Assembly (NCBI RefSeq): GCF_003797145.1
Contig: NZ_RKMG01000017.1
Location: 1-48,358 of the forward strand
DNA: 48,358 nucleotides
Source of the DNA: Aerococcus agrisoli
GTDB taxonomy: Bacteria > Bacillota > Bacilli > Lactobacillales > Aerococcaceae
Reading direction: 5' to 3'
Part shown: positions 28,444-36,170 of the stretch, in pieces
Layout: each line of letters opens with the position of its first letter
How positions within the stretch are numbered: position 1 is the first letter of the stretch
Notes under the pieces: generated by a model
Database searches by the model: none
What the model saw: only the letters and a program-made list of their open reading frames with translations
What the model was told of the DNA's origin: nothing
Made by a program: the position numbers and the translations under genes

Positions 28444-28779
28444 ATGTTCGTGAAAAAATTGAAAAAGAAATTGCAAAGTATGAATAATAAGAAAGCTTTT
28501 ACGCTTATAGAAATGGTCCTGGTTCTTATTATTGTAGCGGCACTGTTATTAATTGTTATCCCCAATATGTCAACCCAGGCTGATAGTGCTAAGAAAACTA
28601 CTGATGAAGCTTTAATTAAAAATGTGGAGACGCAGATGGAGCTGTATAAGTTAGCAAAAAATAAATCTTCGGCTACTCTTGAAGAATTGGAAAGTGATGG
28701 ATACCTCGAAGGAGAACAAGTTGATGCATATGAGGCTGCTAGTAGTAGTAAAGCAGCTGCAGGAACCACTACTGAATAA
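28444..28779 (+). CDS. comGC: major competence pseudopilin ComGC
   Basis: 111-residue class 3 prepilin. The basic leader is followed by KAFTLIEMVLVLIIVAALLL: cleavage by the prepilin peptidase is expected between Ala and Phe, with the conserved Glu at +5 of the mature protein and a hydrophobic N-terminal helix. Ala at -1 instead of Gly is also known in streptococcal ComGC. The C-terminal part is short, with a Ser/Ala-rich end. It starts ten bases after comGB, with AGGAGG. It is the main subunit of the DNA-uptake pseudopilus. Confidence 0.94.
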   Translation: MFVKKLKKKLQSMNNKKAFTLIEMVLVLIIVAALLLIVIPNMSTQADSAKKTTDEALIKNVETQMELYKLAKNKSSATLEELESDGYLEGEQVDAYEAASSSKAAAGTTTE

Positions 28780-28823
28780 TCCGTTCATACTATACATTTA
28801 GTAAAATTCTCAAGGAGGGGCAC

Positions 28824-29267
28824 ATGAAGAAACAGTTGAATAAAGCTTTTACTCTCCTTGAGATGGTTTTTGTACTGATGTTGATCTCATTATCATTAAT
28901 ACTGGCGATACCATACGCCCACCAAGCTCGGGTGAATTATGAATCGAAAGTAATGCTGCATAATGTGATGCAACGTTATGAATATGAATATAAAAAACGA
29001 ATCTTGTCTGAGGGAACAGTGATAATGGAGTTTTCAAAAAATACTGTGAAATTCAAGTTATCAGCTTCAACGCCTGCAAAACCTGAAGACACCTACACTT
29101 TCCCAACAGAAGCTAGATTTCCTGTCTACAGGTCTTTAACCCTGAATCAATCTGGTAAGTCTGTTGATCCACAAACCATATATTTCGAGACACCAACTAG
29201 AAAGTATTTCATAGTATTTCAGTTTGTTGGAGGGGGGAGCTACAAAATTGAAGAAGAGAATAGATAA
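28824..29267 (+). CDS. comGD: minor competence pseudopilin ComGD
   Basis: 147 residues. Leader MKKQLNK, then AFTLLEMVFVLMLISLSLIL, a full prepilin motif with Glu5. The C-terminal globular part has KYFIVFQFVGGGSYKIEEENR. It is separated from comGC by 44 bases and has AAGGAGGGG. Its last 20 bases overlap comGE when the TTG start of comGE is used. Probable tip or minor pseudopilin. Confidence 0.87.
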   Translation: MKKQLNKAFTLLEMVFVLMLISLSLILAIPYAHQARVNYESKVMLHNVMQRYEYEYKKRILSEGTVIMEFSKNTVKFKLSASTPAKPEDTYTFPTEARFPVYRSLTLNQSGKSVDPQTIYFETPTRKYFIVFQFVGGGSYKIEEENR

Positions 29268-29580
29268 GTATATTAGTCTAATACTTTCAAGCAAAGGCGG
29301 ATATTTATTTGGGGAAGCGCTTGTTGCTTTTACATTATTTATGTCTATGGTTCTGTTGCTTCTAGGTAACCAAACGCAAGAAATACAGCAACTTAGATAT
29401 AGTGAAGCAAAACTAGCGCAAACGAGAGAAATGTTTCAAGAAGTTAATGCGAGACAACATGGGATTTCCCTGCATACTGGCATTTTGGTGGATTTTCAAA
29501 CTGGTAAAGTGGAGGATATGAGAGATGGACAATTTAAGCAAATTCAAATTTTTAACATCTCAAAGGAAACCTTGGAGTAA
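29248..29580 (+). CDS. comGE: minor competence pseudopilin ComGE
   Basis: About 110 residues from the TTG at 29248, which lies eight bases after an AGGGGGGAG site. A longer reading from 29224 puts the ribosome site inside the gene and is less likely. The prepilin-like motif GGYLFGEALVAFTLF has Gly before Tyr1 and Glu at +5, followed by a hydrophobic helix. The rest is short and soluble. It overlaps both comGD and comGF, as is usual in comG operons. Assigned by position and motif; sequence conservation in this subunit is poor. Confidence 0.78.
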   Translation: MKKRIDKYISLILSSKGGYLFGEALVAFTLFMSMVLLLLGNQTQEIQQLRYSEAKLAQTREMFQEVNARQHGISLHTGILVDFQTGKVEDMRDGQFKQIQIFNISKETLE

Positions 29581-30010
29581 AAGGGGCTTTACCTTGTTAG
29601 AAGCTATTTATGGTTTATTTTTCTATCTTTTTATCCAGCTAATCTTTATGGTCGCCATAAATAGCCAATTGAATCTCTTCTATCAATTTGAAATCATGGC
29701 TTATGATGATGTAGATATGTTTATACTAGAAGCTTTAGAGAAAAATCAAGAAGCAAGTTTTTATAAAAGTTCCATTATTACTATTCAATTTAGACGGCCG
29801 GATGGCACCTTAAATTTATACCAATATTATCGTGATAGCAGTGGGGTGCCGTGGATTATCGAAAAGCCAAATGATGGTTATGTGCCTAGAATACGAGATG
29901 CTAAAAGTTTTGGTGTAGAAAAAGTAGGAGATAATATTTTTAAAATCACCATAACTTTACAAACTGGGAAATCCTATCAATTTATTTTTCCTCTGAAACC
30001 GAGGGTATGA
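29525..30010 (+). CDS. comGF: minor competence pseudopilin ComGF
   Basis: 161 residues. A 20-residue basic leader ends KRGFTLLEAIYGLFFYLFIQ, a canonical Gly-Phe prepilin site with Glu5. The globular C-terminus has YQYYRDSSGVPWII and the final FIFPLKPRV, resembling ComGF. ATG at 29525 with GGAGG at nine bases. It overlaps comGE by 56 bases and ends one base before comGG. Confidence 0.87.
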   Translation: MDNLSKFKFLTSQRKPWSKRGFTLLEAIYGLFFYLFIQLIFMVAINSQLNLFYQFEIMAYDDVDMFILEALEKNQEASFYKSSIITIQFRRPDGTLNLYQYYRDSSGVPWIIEKPNDGYVPRIRDAKSFGVEKVGDNIFKITITLQTGKSYQFIFPLKPRV

Positions 30011-30011
30011 T

Positions 30012-30608
30012 ATGAATAAAAAAGGTTTTATCTTGTTTACGACACTTTTGTATATGACTTTGCTGACAGCTTTATTTTTGTCGAATTTAAGCATGTATGA
30101 AAGCCAAGTAAAAATTAATAAGGAAATTGCTTTAGCCTATGAAAGTCAAACCATGGCAAGACTTGCAATGGAAAAAATTAAGTTAACTATAGAAAATGAT
30201 ACAAACAGCGATGGGACGGCATCAAGTGGGGCTTCATCTGAAACGTCTACATCAGTAAGTGAGTCAACTGCTAGTTCTTCATCAAGTGGTGCTTCATCTG
30301 AAACGTCTACATCAGTAAGTGAGTCAACTGCTAGTTCTTCATCAAGTGGTGCTTCATCTGAAACGTCTACATCAGTAAGTGAGTCAACTGCTAGTTCTTC
30401 ATCAAGTGGTGCTTCATCTGAAACGTCTACATCAAGTACTGAATCATCTGCCAGTTCCATATCATCTACTGCTGAGGCAATCGAAGAATCTTGGTTGGTT
30501 GCTTTTGATCAAGGTGAAGTGAATGTATTATGGAATGGTGAAGAATTTTCATGCCAAGTAATTCATTTCGAAAATAATCAAACTTATACATATGATTTTA
30601 CAAATTGA
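30012..30608 (+). CDS. comGG: minor pseudopilin ComGG carrying a Ser-rich tandem-repeat insert
   Basis: 198 residues in the ComGG position. The N-terminus MNKKGFILFTTLLYMTLLTALFL has a prepilin-like Gly-Phe site but lacks Glu5, as expected for GspK/PilX-like minor subunits. A helix to about residue 60 resembles ComGG. Residues about 70-155 are low-complexity Ser/Thr/Ala/Glu encoded by 3.6 copies of a 60-bp perfect repeat. The C-terminus then returns to a normal globular ending (WLVAFDQGEVNVLWNGEEF, then YTYDFTN). The usual ComGG is about 100-130 residues, so the insert explains the extra length. It may be an exposed flexible linker. The ribosome site is GAGGG. Confidence 0.8.
   Translation: MNKKGFILFTTLLYMTLLTALFLSNLSMYESQVKINKEIALAYESQTMARLAMEKIKLTIENDTNSDGTASSGASSETSTSVSESTASSSSSGASSETSTSVSESTASSSSSGASSETSTSVSESTASSSSSGASSETSTSSTESSASSISSTAEAIEESWLVAFDQGEVNVLWNGEEFSCQVIHFENNQTYTYDFTN
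30221..30434 (+). repeat. 60-bp in-frame tandem repeat in comGG (about 3.6 copies)
   Basis: Copies begin at 30221, 30281 and 30341, with a partial copy at 30401-30434. They are identical except for one base (30230). Each unit encodes 20 residues, mainly Ser with Thr, Glu, Ala and Val. The exact length allows copy-number change without frameshift. Confidence 0.95.
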
Positions 30609-30683
30609 AAAAGTAAAAAAGGACATAGTGGCCTGATTAAAGCAAGTAAAAATGCAGTAAATTCAAGCAAAAATCAGGTCAAG

Positions 30684-30712
30684 TTCACTTAAAAGCGTAT
30701 CTGTGCTATAAT
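30684..30712 (+). promoter_or_regulatory. pepP promoter
   Basis: TTCACT (30684-30689), 17-base spacer, TATAAT (30707-30712) preceded by TGC. Just upstream, GGCCTGATT and AATCAGGTC form an imperfect hairpin with a 34-base loop and no T-run, so comG has no clear terminator. Confidence 0.75.
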
Positions 30713-30775
30713 AATTGGGCTATAGAAGAGTTTCTTATATAAGAAAGTTATTTTAGTCAATTTGAGGTGAAAAGT

Positions 30776-31855
30776 TTGGAAAAGAGAATAAGTGCTTTGC
30801 AAGAGAGCATGGCAGCTGAAGGTATTAATGCATACTATGTCACTGATCCTTTTAATTTAAGATATATCAGTGGATTCACTGGTACAAGTGGTACAGCCTT
30901 GATTACAAGTAATCATGCATACTTTATTACGGATTTTAGATATCGTGAGCAAGCTAAAGCACAATGTATCGGGTATGAAGTGATTATTGCAGGTGGTTCT
31001 GCAGCACATACAAGTCCATTAAGATTTGTACAATCAGTCGTAACCGAAGAAAATATTGTTCAATTAGGTTATGAAGAAGAATTTATGACCGTTGCTAAAT
31101 TTGACGAGTTAGAAGATATCGTTTCTGCAAAATTAATTCCAGCTTCTGGGATGATTGAAGCATTACGTCAAATTAAAGATGAAGAAGAAATTGCGATTAT
31201 TCAACGCGCTTGTGAAATTGCTGATGCAGCATTTGATCATATTCTTGGATATATCAAAGTTGGCATGTCTGAAATTCAAGTGGCGAATGAATTGGATTTC
31301 TTCATGCGTAGCCAAGGTGCTTCAGGCGTTTCGTTTGAAACAATTGTTGCGTCAGGTTATCGTTCAGCAATGCCTCATGGTGTGGCTTCTGAAAAATTAA
31401 TTGAAGATGGTGACATCGTTACTATGGATTACGGTTGCTACTACAAAGGTTATGTGTCTGATATTACACGTACAATTGCAGTAGGTGAACCATCAGCGAA
31501 GATGAAAGAAATCTATGATATCGTTTATCAAGCAAATCAATTAGTAAACGAACAAGCTAGAGCTGGTATTACTGGTGAAGAAATGGACAAAATTGCCCGT
31601 GACTTCATTGCAAGCCAAGGCTATGGCGATGACTTTGGTCATTCATTAGGTCATTCAATTGGACTTGATATTCATGAAGGACCAAACGCAAGCATGCATA
31701 ACAAACAAATTCTACGTCCTAATACGGTAATTACCAATGAACCTGGTATTTATATAGAAGGAATTGGTGGCGTTCGTATTGAGGATGATATGATCCTTAC
31801 TAACGATGGTAACATCGTGTTAACACACGCACCACGTCACTTAATCGTAGTTTAG
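30776..31855 (+). CDS. pepP: Xaa-Pro peptidase (M24 family)
   Basis: 359 residues, cytosolic. Creatinase-like N-domain and a pita-bread metallopeptidase C-domain. Metal ligands are visible: Asp in VTMDYGCYYKGYVSDITRT (two Asp), His in GHSLGHSIGLDIHEGP, Glu in VITNEPGIYIEG and Glu in VRIEDDM. It removes N-terminal residues before proline, or splits Xaa-Pro dipeptides. I place the start at TTG 30776, eight bases after GAGG. The in-frame GTG at 30767 overlaps this site. It sits before efp, like yqhT-efp of Bacillus. Confidence 0.92.
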   Translation: MEKRISALQESMAAEGINAYYVTDPFNLRYISGFTGTSGTALITSNHAYFITDFRYREQAKAQCIGYEVIIAGGSAAHTSPLRFVQSVVTEENIVQLGYEEEFMTVAKFDELEDIVSAKLIPASGMIEALRQIKDEEEIAIIQRACEIADAAFDHILGYIKVGMSEIQVANELDFFMRSQGASGVSFETIVASGYRSAMPHGVASEKLIEDGDIVTMDYGCYYKGYVSDITRTIAVGEPSAKMKEIYDIVYQANQLVNEQARAGITGEEMDKIARDFIASQGYGDDFGHSLGHSIGLDIHEGPNASMHNKQILRPNTVITNEPGIYIEGIGGVRIEDDMILTNDGNIVLTHAPRHLIVV

Positions 31856-31869
31856 TAGAAAAAACGCGT

Positions 31870-31903
31870 AATGCATCCTACTTTTTAAGCAAGGATGCAT
31901 TTT
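31870..31903 (+). terminator. pepP terminator
   Basis: A 10-bp perfect stem (31870-31879 with 31892-31901), 12-base loop and a short T-run. Confidence 0.7.
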
Positions 31904-31907
31904 AGTA

Positions 31908-31916
31908 TGGTATAAT
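31908..31916 (+). promoter_or_regulatory. efp promoter (extended -10)
   Basis: TGGTATAAT, 35 bases before the efp ATG. The -35 region overlaps the pepP terminator and is poor. Confidence 0.55.
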
Positions 31917-31950
31917 TCGATATGATTAAATTTTTTTAGGAGATGTACAA

Positions 31951-32508
31951 ATGATTACAACAAATGATTTTAAAAATGGTTTAACTATTCAAGACAACGG
32001 TAACTTATTCCGTGTAGTAGAATTCCAACATGTAAAACCTGGTAAAGGTTCAGCATTCGTTCGTTCAAAATTAAAAAACTTACGTACTGGTGCTTTATTA
32101 GAAAAAACTTGGCGTGCAGGTGAAAAAGTAGAAACTGCTCATATTGAAAACCGTGAAATGCAATACTTATATGCAGACGGTCAAACTCACGTATTCATGG
32201 ATACTGAAACATATGAACAATTAGAAATTCAAGAAGCACAAATCGAAGATGAATTGAAATTCATGCTTGAAAACATGATGGTTAAAGTCATCACTTTTGG
32301 TGCTGAAGTTATTGGTGTTGAATTACCAAAAACTGTTGAATTAGTAGTAACTGAAACTGAGCCTGGTATCAAAGGTGATACTGCTTCAGGTGGTACTAAA
32401 CCAGCAACTATGGAAACTGGTCTTGTAGTTAACGTACCATTCTTCATCAATGCAGGTGACAAACTAGTTGTTAACACTGACGGTGGAGAATACATGTCAC
32501 GTGCATAA
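31951..32508 (+). CDS. efp: elongation factor P
   Basis: 185 residues. Binds between the P and E sites and relieves ribosome stalling at polyproline. Three beta domains: an N-terminal KOW-like domain with [19 protein letters not shown], whose tip lysine (about residue 32) is the site modified in other bacteria, the central domain with FMDTETYEQ, and the C-terminal OB domain with [23 protein letters not shown]. It has a good TTTTAGGAG site. It heads a unit with the Asp23-like gene and nusB, the usual Firmicutes order. Confidence 0.97.
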   Translation: MITTNDFKNGLTIQDNGNLFRVVEFQHVKPGKGSAFVRSKLKNLRTGALLEKTWRAGEKVETAHIENREMQYLYADGQTHVFMDTETYEQLEIQEAQIEDELKFMLENMMVKVITFGAEVIGVELPKTVELVVTETEPGIKGDTASGGTKPATMETGLVVNVPFFINAGDKLVVNTDGGEYMSRA

Positions 32509-32531
32509 TTTGGGTTAAGGAGTGAATGACT

Positions 32532-32906
32532 ATGGCGGATACAATTGAAGCTTACAAGCACAATAATATGCCAGCAACAGGTGCGATTGAGATTGCACCA
32601 CAAGTAATTGAAAATATCGCTGCAACAGCAGCTTTACAAATCAAAGGTGTGCGTTCAATTCGACGTGCAACAAAAACGATTCAAAATATTTTTCACCGTG
32701 ATGCAGGTGTCATTTTACATCAAAATGAACTTGATCAAATGGTCTTAGATATGTCTGTAGAATTAAATTTTGGTGTTGGTGTTATCGCTGTTGCCCAAGC
32801 CATTCAAACTCAAGTCATTGACCAAGTTAAATTTATGACGGATATTACGATTGATGTTGTAAATGTGCACGTAACTAGCTTGTATATGGAAAAAACAAGC
32901 AAATAA
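32532..32906 (+). CDS. Asp23/Gls24 family protein (YqhY-like)
   Basis: 124 residues from the ATG at 32532, nine bases after AAGGAG. An ATG two codons earlier is too close. Core IAPQVIENIAATAALQIKGVRSIR and the C-terminal VKFMTDITIDVVNVHVTSL are typical of the Asp23 fold. In Bacillus YqhY at this same locus is linked to acetyl-CoA carboxylase control. In other Firmicutes the family is associated with envelope stress. No acc genes are near here, so the role remains open. Confidence 0.87.
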   Translation: MADTIEAYKHNNMPATGAIEIAPQVIENIAATAALQIKGVRSIRRATKTIQNIFHRDAGVILHQNELDQMVLDMSVELNFGVGVIAVAQAIQTQVIDQVKFMTDITIDVVNVHVTSLYMEKTSK

Positions 32907-32929
32907 TTTTAGCATTAAGGGGAACAAGT

Positions 32930-33616
32930 ATGAATTTAGGGCCATCACAAATAAGAGAACTCGCTGTATTAATATCTTACGAGCAAGAGTTCAATCCACA
33001 GTTATCTTTAGAAAAAGCCTTCAACCATATTATTCATAACCATGATAAATTGGGTCAAAAGGTTAATTTTGAAGAACTAACTGAAGAAGAATTTGTCGAA
33101 TTTGAGAATTATGCAACTAAGTTAAAAGAAAATATTGAAAACTTCTCTGCAAAAAATCACTTCGATAGAATCTTAGATGAAGATGAAGTTCTTGCAGAAG
33201 ATATCGATGTTCCCGACTATTTACGCGTCTTAGTTGAAGGTGTAAAGGCTAATCGTTTTGAAATTGACCAAATGATTGATAAACATATTCAAGGAAACTG
33301 GTCTGTTCAACGTTTAGAATTAATAAACTTACAAATTTTGCGTGTCGCTGTGTTTGAAATTTTATTTACGGACGACAAGGATGTACCTAATGTTGTTGCC
33401 GTGAATGAAGCTATTGAATTAGCGAAGTTTTACTCAGATGATCGTGCACGTAAATTTATTAACGGGGTTCTTTCAAACATTTTAAATGATGTGAATGAAA
33501 CAAAAGCGGAAAAAGCAAGTGATGCAGCAACTGAACAAGTTGAGCTAGAAACTGATGCTTTTGAAGAATTAGTTGAAAATGTCGAAGATTTACAAGAGGA
33601 TTTACCAGAAGCATAA
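32930..33616 (+). CDS. nusB: transcription antitermination factor NusB (extended)
   Basis: 228 residues against about 130-150 for usual NusB. The N-terminal helix IRELAVLISYEQEF stands in for the normal R-x-x-A-R motif. After an acidic insert (about residues 35-95) the C-terminal core is clear: WSVQRLELINLQILRVAVFEI, PNVVAVNEAIELAKFY and DDRARKFINGVLSNI. Residues 192-228 form an acidic tail. NusB with NusE/S10 binds boxA of rRNA leaders and prevents early termination. The core and the efp-asp23-nusB-folD context make the call safe. Confidence 0.9.
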   Translation: MNLGPSQIRELAVLISYEQEFNPQLSLEKAFNHIIHNHDKLGQKVNFEELTEEEFVEFENYATKLKENIENFSAKNHFDRILDEDEVLAEDIDVPDYLRVLVEGVKANRFEIDQMIDKHIQGNWSVQRLELINLQILRVAVFEILFTDDKDVPNVVAVNEAIELAKFYSDDRARKFINGVLSNILNDVNETKAEKASDAATEQVELETDAFEELVENVEDLQEDLPEA

Positions 33617-33632
33617 ATACTTTTGAGTAGAG

Positions 33633-33662
33633 AGGGACTGAGTATGGTGCTCAGTCCCTTTT
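33633..33662 (+). terminator. nusB terminator
   Basis: A 10-bp perfect stem (33633-33642 with 33650-33659), 7-base loop, T-run. It separates the nusB unit from the folD operon. Confidence 0.88.
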
Positions 33663-33717
33663 ATTATTGAATAACATTCGATATACTGTGTTTAAGACAA
33701 AATGATGGGGTGAAAAA

Positions 33718-34572
33718 ATGATTGAAATTAGATCTAAAGAGTATGTAAAAGTTCAAACCGCACTCTTAAAACAACGCGTGGCTGAATTAATAAAAAATGG
33801 TGTGCAACCAAAAGCTGTTATTTTATTATGTGGTGACGATGCAGCAAGTGCAGCATATGCAAAAGTGAAGCAAAAATTTGCTGATAAAATTGGTATTGAA
33901 AATGAGTTGGTCATTTTACCAACGAATACAAGCACAGAGGAATTTGTTGCTGAACTTGAAAAATATAATCAAGATGATAGTGTTCAAGGCATCATGATTG
34001 AATTACCATTGCCTAAACAAATCGATTACCGGACAGTTGCGATGGCTATCGATATGAATAAAGATTTAGATGCGATTCACCCTATTCATTTAGGTAATTT
34101 ACTTTCTCATCACCCATCACGTATTCCAAATACACCGTTATCAGCTATGAGCCTTATGGAAGAAGTAAACACAATTTTTAAAGGTAAGCGTGCAGTAATG
34201 GTAGGTCGTTCAACAATTGTAGGTAAACCTCTTGCTGAATTGATGTTACAAAAAGGTGCTACTGTGACACTTGCACATAGCCAAACCCAAAATTTAGCAG
34301 AATTAACCAGATCAGCTGATATTATCTGTGTCGCTGTCGGCATACCAAACTATATTACAGCAGATATGGTTAGTCCTGGTGCAACTGTCATTGATATTGG
34401 GACAACTTATGACGAAAACGGTAAAGTACATGGTGACGTAGACTATGCGAGTGTAGCACCAAAAACACATGCAATCACGCCTGTTCCAGGTGGTGTGGGT
34501 CCTGTTACAAAATTAATGGTATTTAAGCAAATGATTGACAAACTTGAGGAAGTGAATGATTTTGCCCGATAA
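33718..34572 (+). CDS. folD: methylenetetrahydrofolate dehydrogenase/cyclohydrolase
   Basis: 284 residues, cytosolic, bifunctional. Oxidises 5,10-methylene-THF to methenyl-THF and hydrolyses it to 10-formyl-THF, feeding purine and formyl-Met synthesis. The catalytic Tyr-x-x-x-Lys is in AAYAKVKQKF, and GIMIELPLPKQID, VMVGRSTIVGKPLAELML and the C-terminal PVPGGVGPVTK are family signatures. It heads the folD-xseA-xseB-ispA-tlyA-recN-miaA-hflX run, and its end overlaps xseA by 17 bases. Confidence 0.96.
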   Translation: MIEIRSKEYVKVQTALLKQRVAELIKNGVQPKAVILLCGDDAASAAYAKVKQKFADKIGIENELVILPTNTSTEEFVAELEKYNQDDSVQGIMIELPLPKQIDYRTVAMAIDMNKDLDAIHPIHLGNLLSHHPSRIPNTPLSAMSLMEEVNTIFKGKRAVMVGRSTIVGKPLAELMLQKGATVTLAHSQTQNLAELTRSADIICVAVGIPNYITADMVSPGATVIDIGTTYDENGKVHGDVDYASVAPKTHAITPVPGGVGPVTKLMVFKQMIDKLEEVNDFAR

Positions 34573-35911
34573 GCAATATTTAACGATTAGTCAATTAACA
34601 CAGTATATTGCAACAAAATTTGAGAAAGACCCATATCTTCATCAAGTGTATGTGACTGGTGAAGTATCCAATTTCAGAAAACGTCCTAAACACCAATATT
34701 TCTCGTTAAAAGATGATGGGGCTGTATTATCCAGTGTGATGTTTTCAGGGGCCTTTAATCAGCTTAAATTTGATCTAGAAGATGGTATGAAAGTATTAGC
34801 AGTAGGTCGAATTGGTGTTTTTAATAAATCAGGAAATTATCAACTATATATCGATCATTTAGAACCAGACGGCGTGGGTGCTTTGTATCAAAAGTATGAA
34901 CAATTGAAACAAGCCTTAACAGCTGAAGGCTTATTCCATTTTGAGCATAAGCCGATACCGCGATATCCTAAAAATATTGCGATTGTAACTTCGCCATCAG
35001 GTGCTGTGATTCGTGATATTATTACAACAGTGAAGCGTCGTTTTCCTATTGTTCAATTAACGCTTTATCCAACAGTGGTACAAGGTCAATATGCTGCTGA
35101 TGACATCGTGAACAATTTGCGTCGTATTGAAGCGAATGGTCAGTATGATACAGTTATAGTTGGACGTGGTGGTGGATCTATTGAAGATTTATGGCCATTT
35201 AACGAGGAAAAAGTGGTACGTGCAGTCAGCAATATGACTATTCCTGTTATTTCATCCGTGGGTCATGAAACAGATACGACGTTAGTGGATTTTGTCAGTG
35301 ACCAGCGCGCGGCAACACCAACAGCCGCAGCAGAAATCGCGACACCCGTTTTAACAGAAGAATTGGTACGTATTCAAGAATTACAAGCGAAATTATACCG
35401 TGCGCAAGCTAATCGCATTCAATATTTGAATCAACGATTATTGGAGCAAAAAAATGCTTATGTTTTCCAACAACCTTTACGCTTATATGAAGGTCATCAG
35501 TTAAAATTGAAAAACTTGGTGACAAGACTTGTTCAAGCGGAAAGCAATCTTTTGCAAGGGAGAAAACAAAGATTTAACCAAGCAGATACCAAGTTAAATC
35601 AAGTTAGTCCTCAAGTAAGTATTCAACGTTATAAAACACAAGTTGAATACATTACGAATCAATTGAAGCAAGGTCAAGTGAATCAATTAACCAAGCATGA
35701 GTATAAAGTGAACAATTTAATGGCTCAACTTGATTTACTTTCTCCGCTCAAACGGATGAGTAAAGGTTTTGCCTATGTGACGAATAAACAAGTACCCGTG
35801 GATTCAATTGCGCAAGTTGATATTGGAGACCAATTATCGGTTCAATTTGCTGATGGTAAAGTATCAGCTCAAATTACTGGTATCGATAAGAAGCAAATTA
35901 TCAAGAAATAA
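34556..35911 (+). CDS. xseA: exodeoxyribonuclease VII large subunit
   Basis: 451 residues. An N-terminal OB-fold (YLTISQLTQYIATKFEKDPYLHQVYVTGEVSNF) is followed by the catalytic core with SGAVIRDII, VGRGGGSIEDLWPFNEE and SSVGHETDTTLVDFVSDQRAATPTAAAE, then a long coiled coil (about 270-410) and MSKGFAYV. With XseB it degrades single-stranded DNA in repair. The ATG at 34556 lies inside folD after GAGGAAG. A TTG two codons later is an alternative. It is 13 bases before xseB. Confidence 0.95.
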   Translation: MILPDKQYLTISQLTQYIATKFEKDPYLHQVYVTGEVSNFRKRPKHQYFSLKDDGAVLSSVMFSGAFNQLKFDLEDGMKVLAVGRIGVFNKSGNYQLYIDHLEPDGVGALYQKYEQLKQALTAEGLFHFEHKPIPRYPKNIAIVTSPSGAVIRDIITTVKRRFPIVQLTLYPTVVQGQYAADDIVNNLRRIEANGQYDTVIVGRGGGSIEDLWPFNEEKVVRAVSNMTIPVISSVGHETDTTLVDFVSDQRAATPTAAAEIATPVLTEELVRIQELQAKLYRAQANRIQYLNQRLLEQKNAYVFQQPLRLYEGHQLKLKNLVTRLVQAESNLLQGRKQRFNQADTKLNQVSPQVSIQRYKTQVEYITNQLKQGQVNQLTKHEYKVNNLMAQLDLLSPLKRMSKGFAYVTNKQVPVDSIAQVDIGDQLSVQFADGKVSAQITGIDKKQIIKK

Positions 35912-35924
35912 AGGAGAATTACAG

Positions 35925-36170
35925 ATGGCCATAGATACATCAAAATTAACATTTGAAGAAGCCTTAGCACAGTTAGAAGCTATCGTAAATCAATTACAAA
36001 GTGGCGATATTAAATTAGAAGCTTCTATGCAAGCTTTTCAAGATGGTATGGAATTAAGTAAATTCTGTAGTCAAACACTAGAAAACGCTGAAGAAACAAT
36101 GACTAAATTGATGACTGAATCAGATCAATTAGAAAATTTTGAAACACCTGCAGATAAAGGTGACAAGTAA
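35925..36170 (+). CDS. xseB: exodeoxyribonuclease VII small subunit
   Basis: 81 residues, a two-helix coiled-coil protein: FEEALAQLEAIVNQLQSGDIKLEASMQAF followed by LENAEETM. The ATG at 35925 has AAAGGAG. Longer in-frame readings run back into xseA and lack support. Its stop overlaps the ispA start by one base (TAATG). It stabilises and regulates XseA. Confidence 0.95.
   Translation: MAIDTSKLTFEEALAQLEAIVNQLQSGDIKLEASMQAFQDGMELSKFCSQTLENAEETMTKLMTESDQLENFETPADKGDK

Noticed and set aside
28444..29267. Ala at -1 in ComGC and ComGD as an abnormal prepilin site
   Set aside because: KAFTL-type cleavage sites are also normal in streptococcal ComGC.
30146..30460. Minus-strand frame of 104 codons over the comGG repeat
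   Set aside because: It owes its length to the repeated sequence; it has no ribosome site and simply mirrors comGG.
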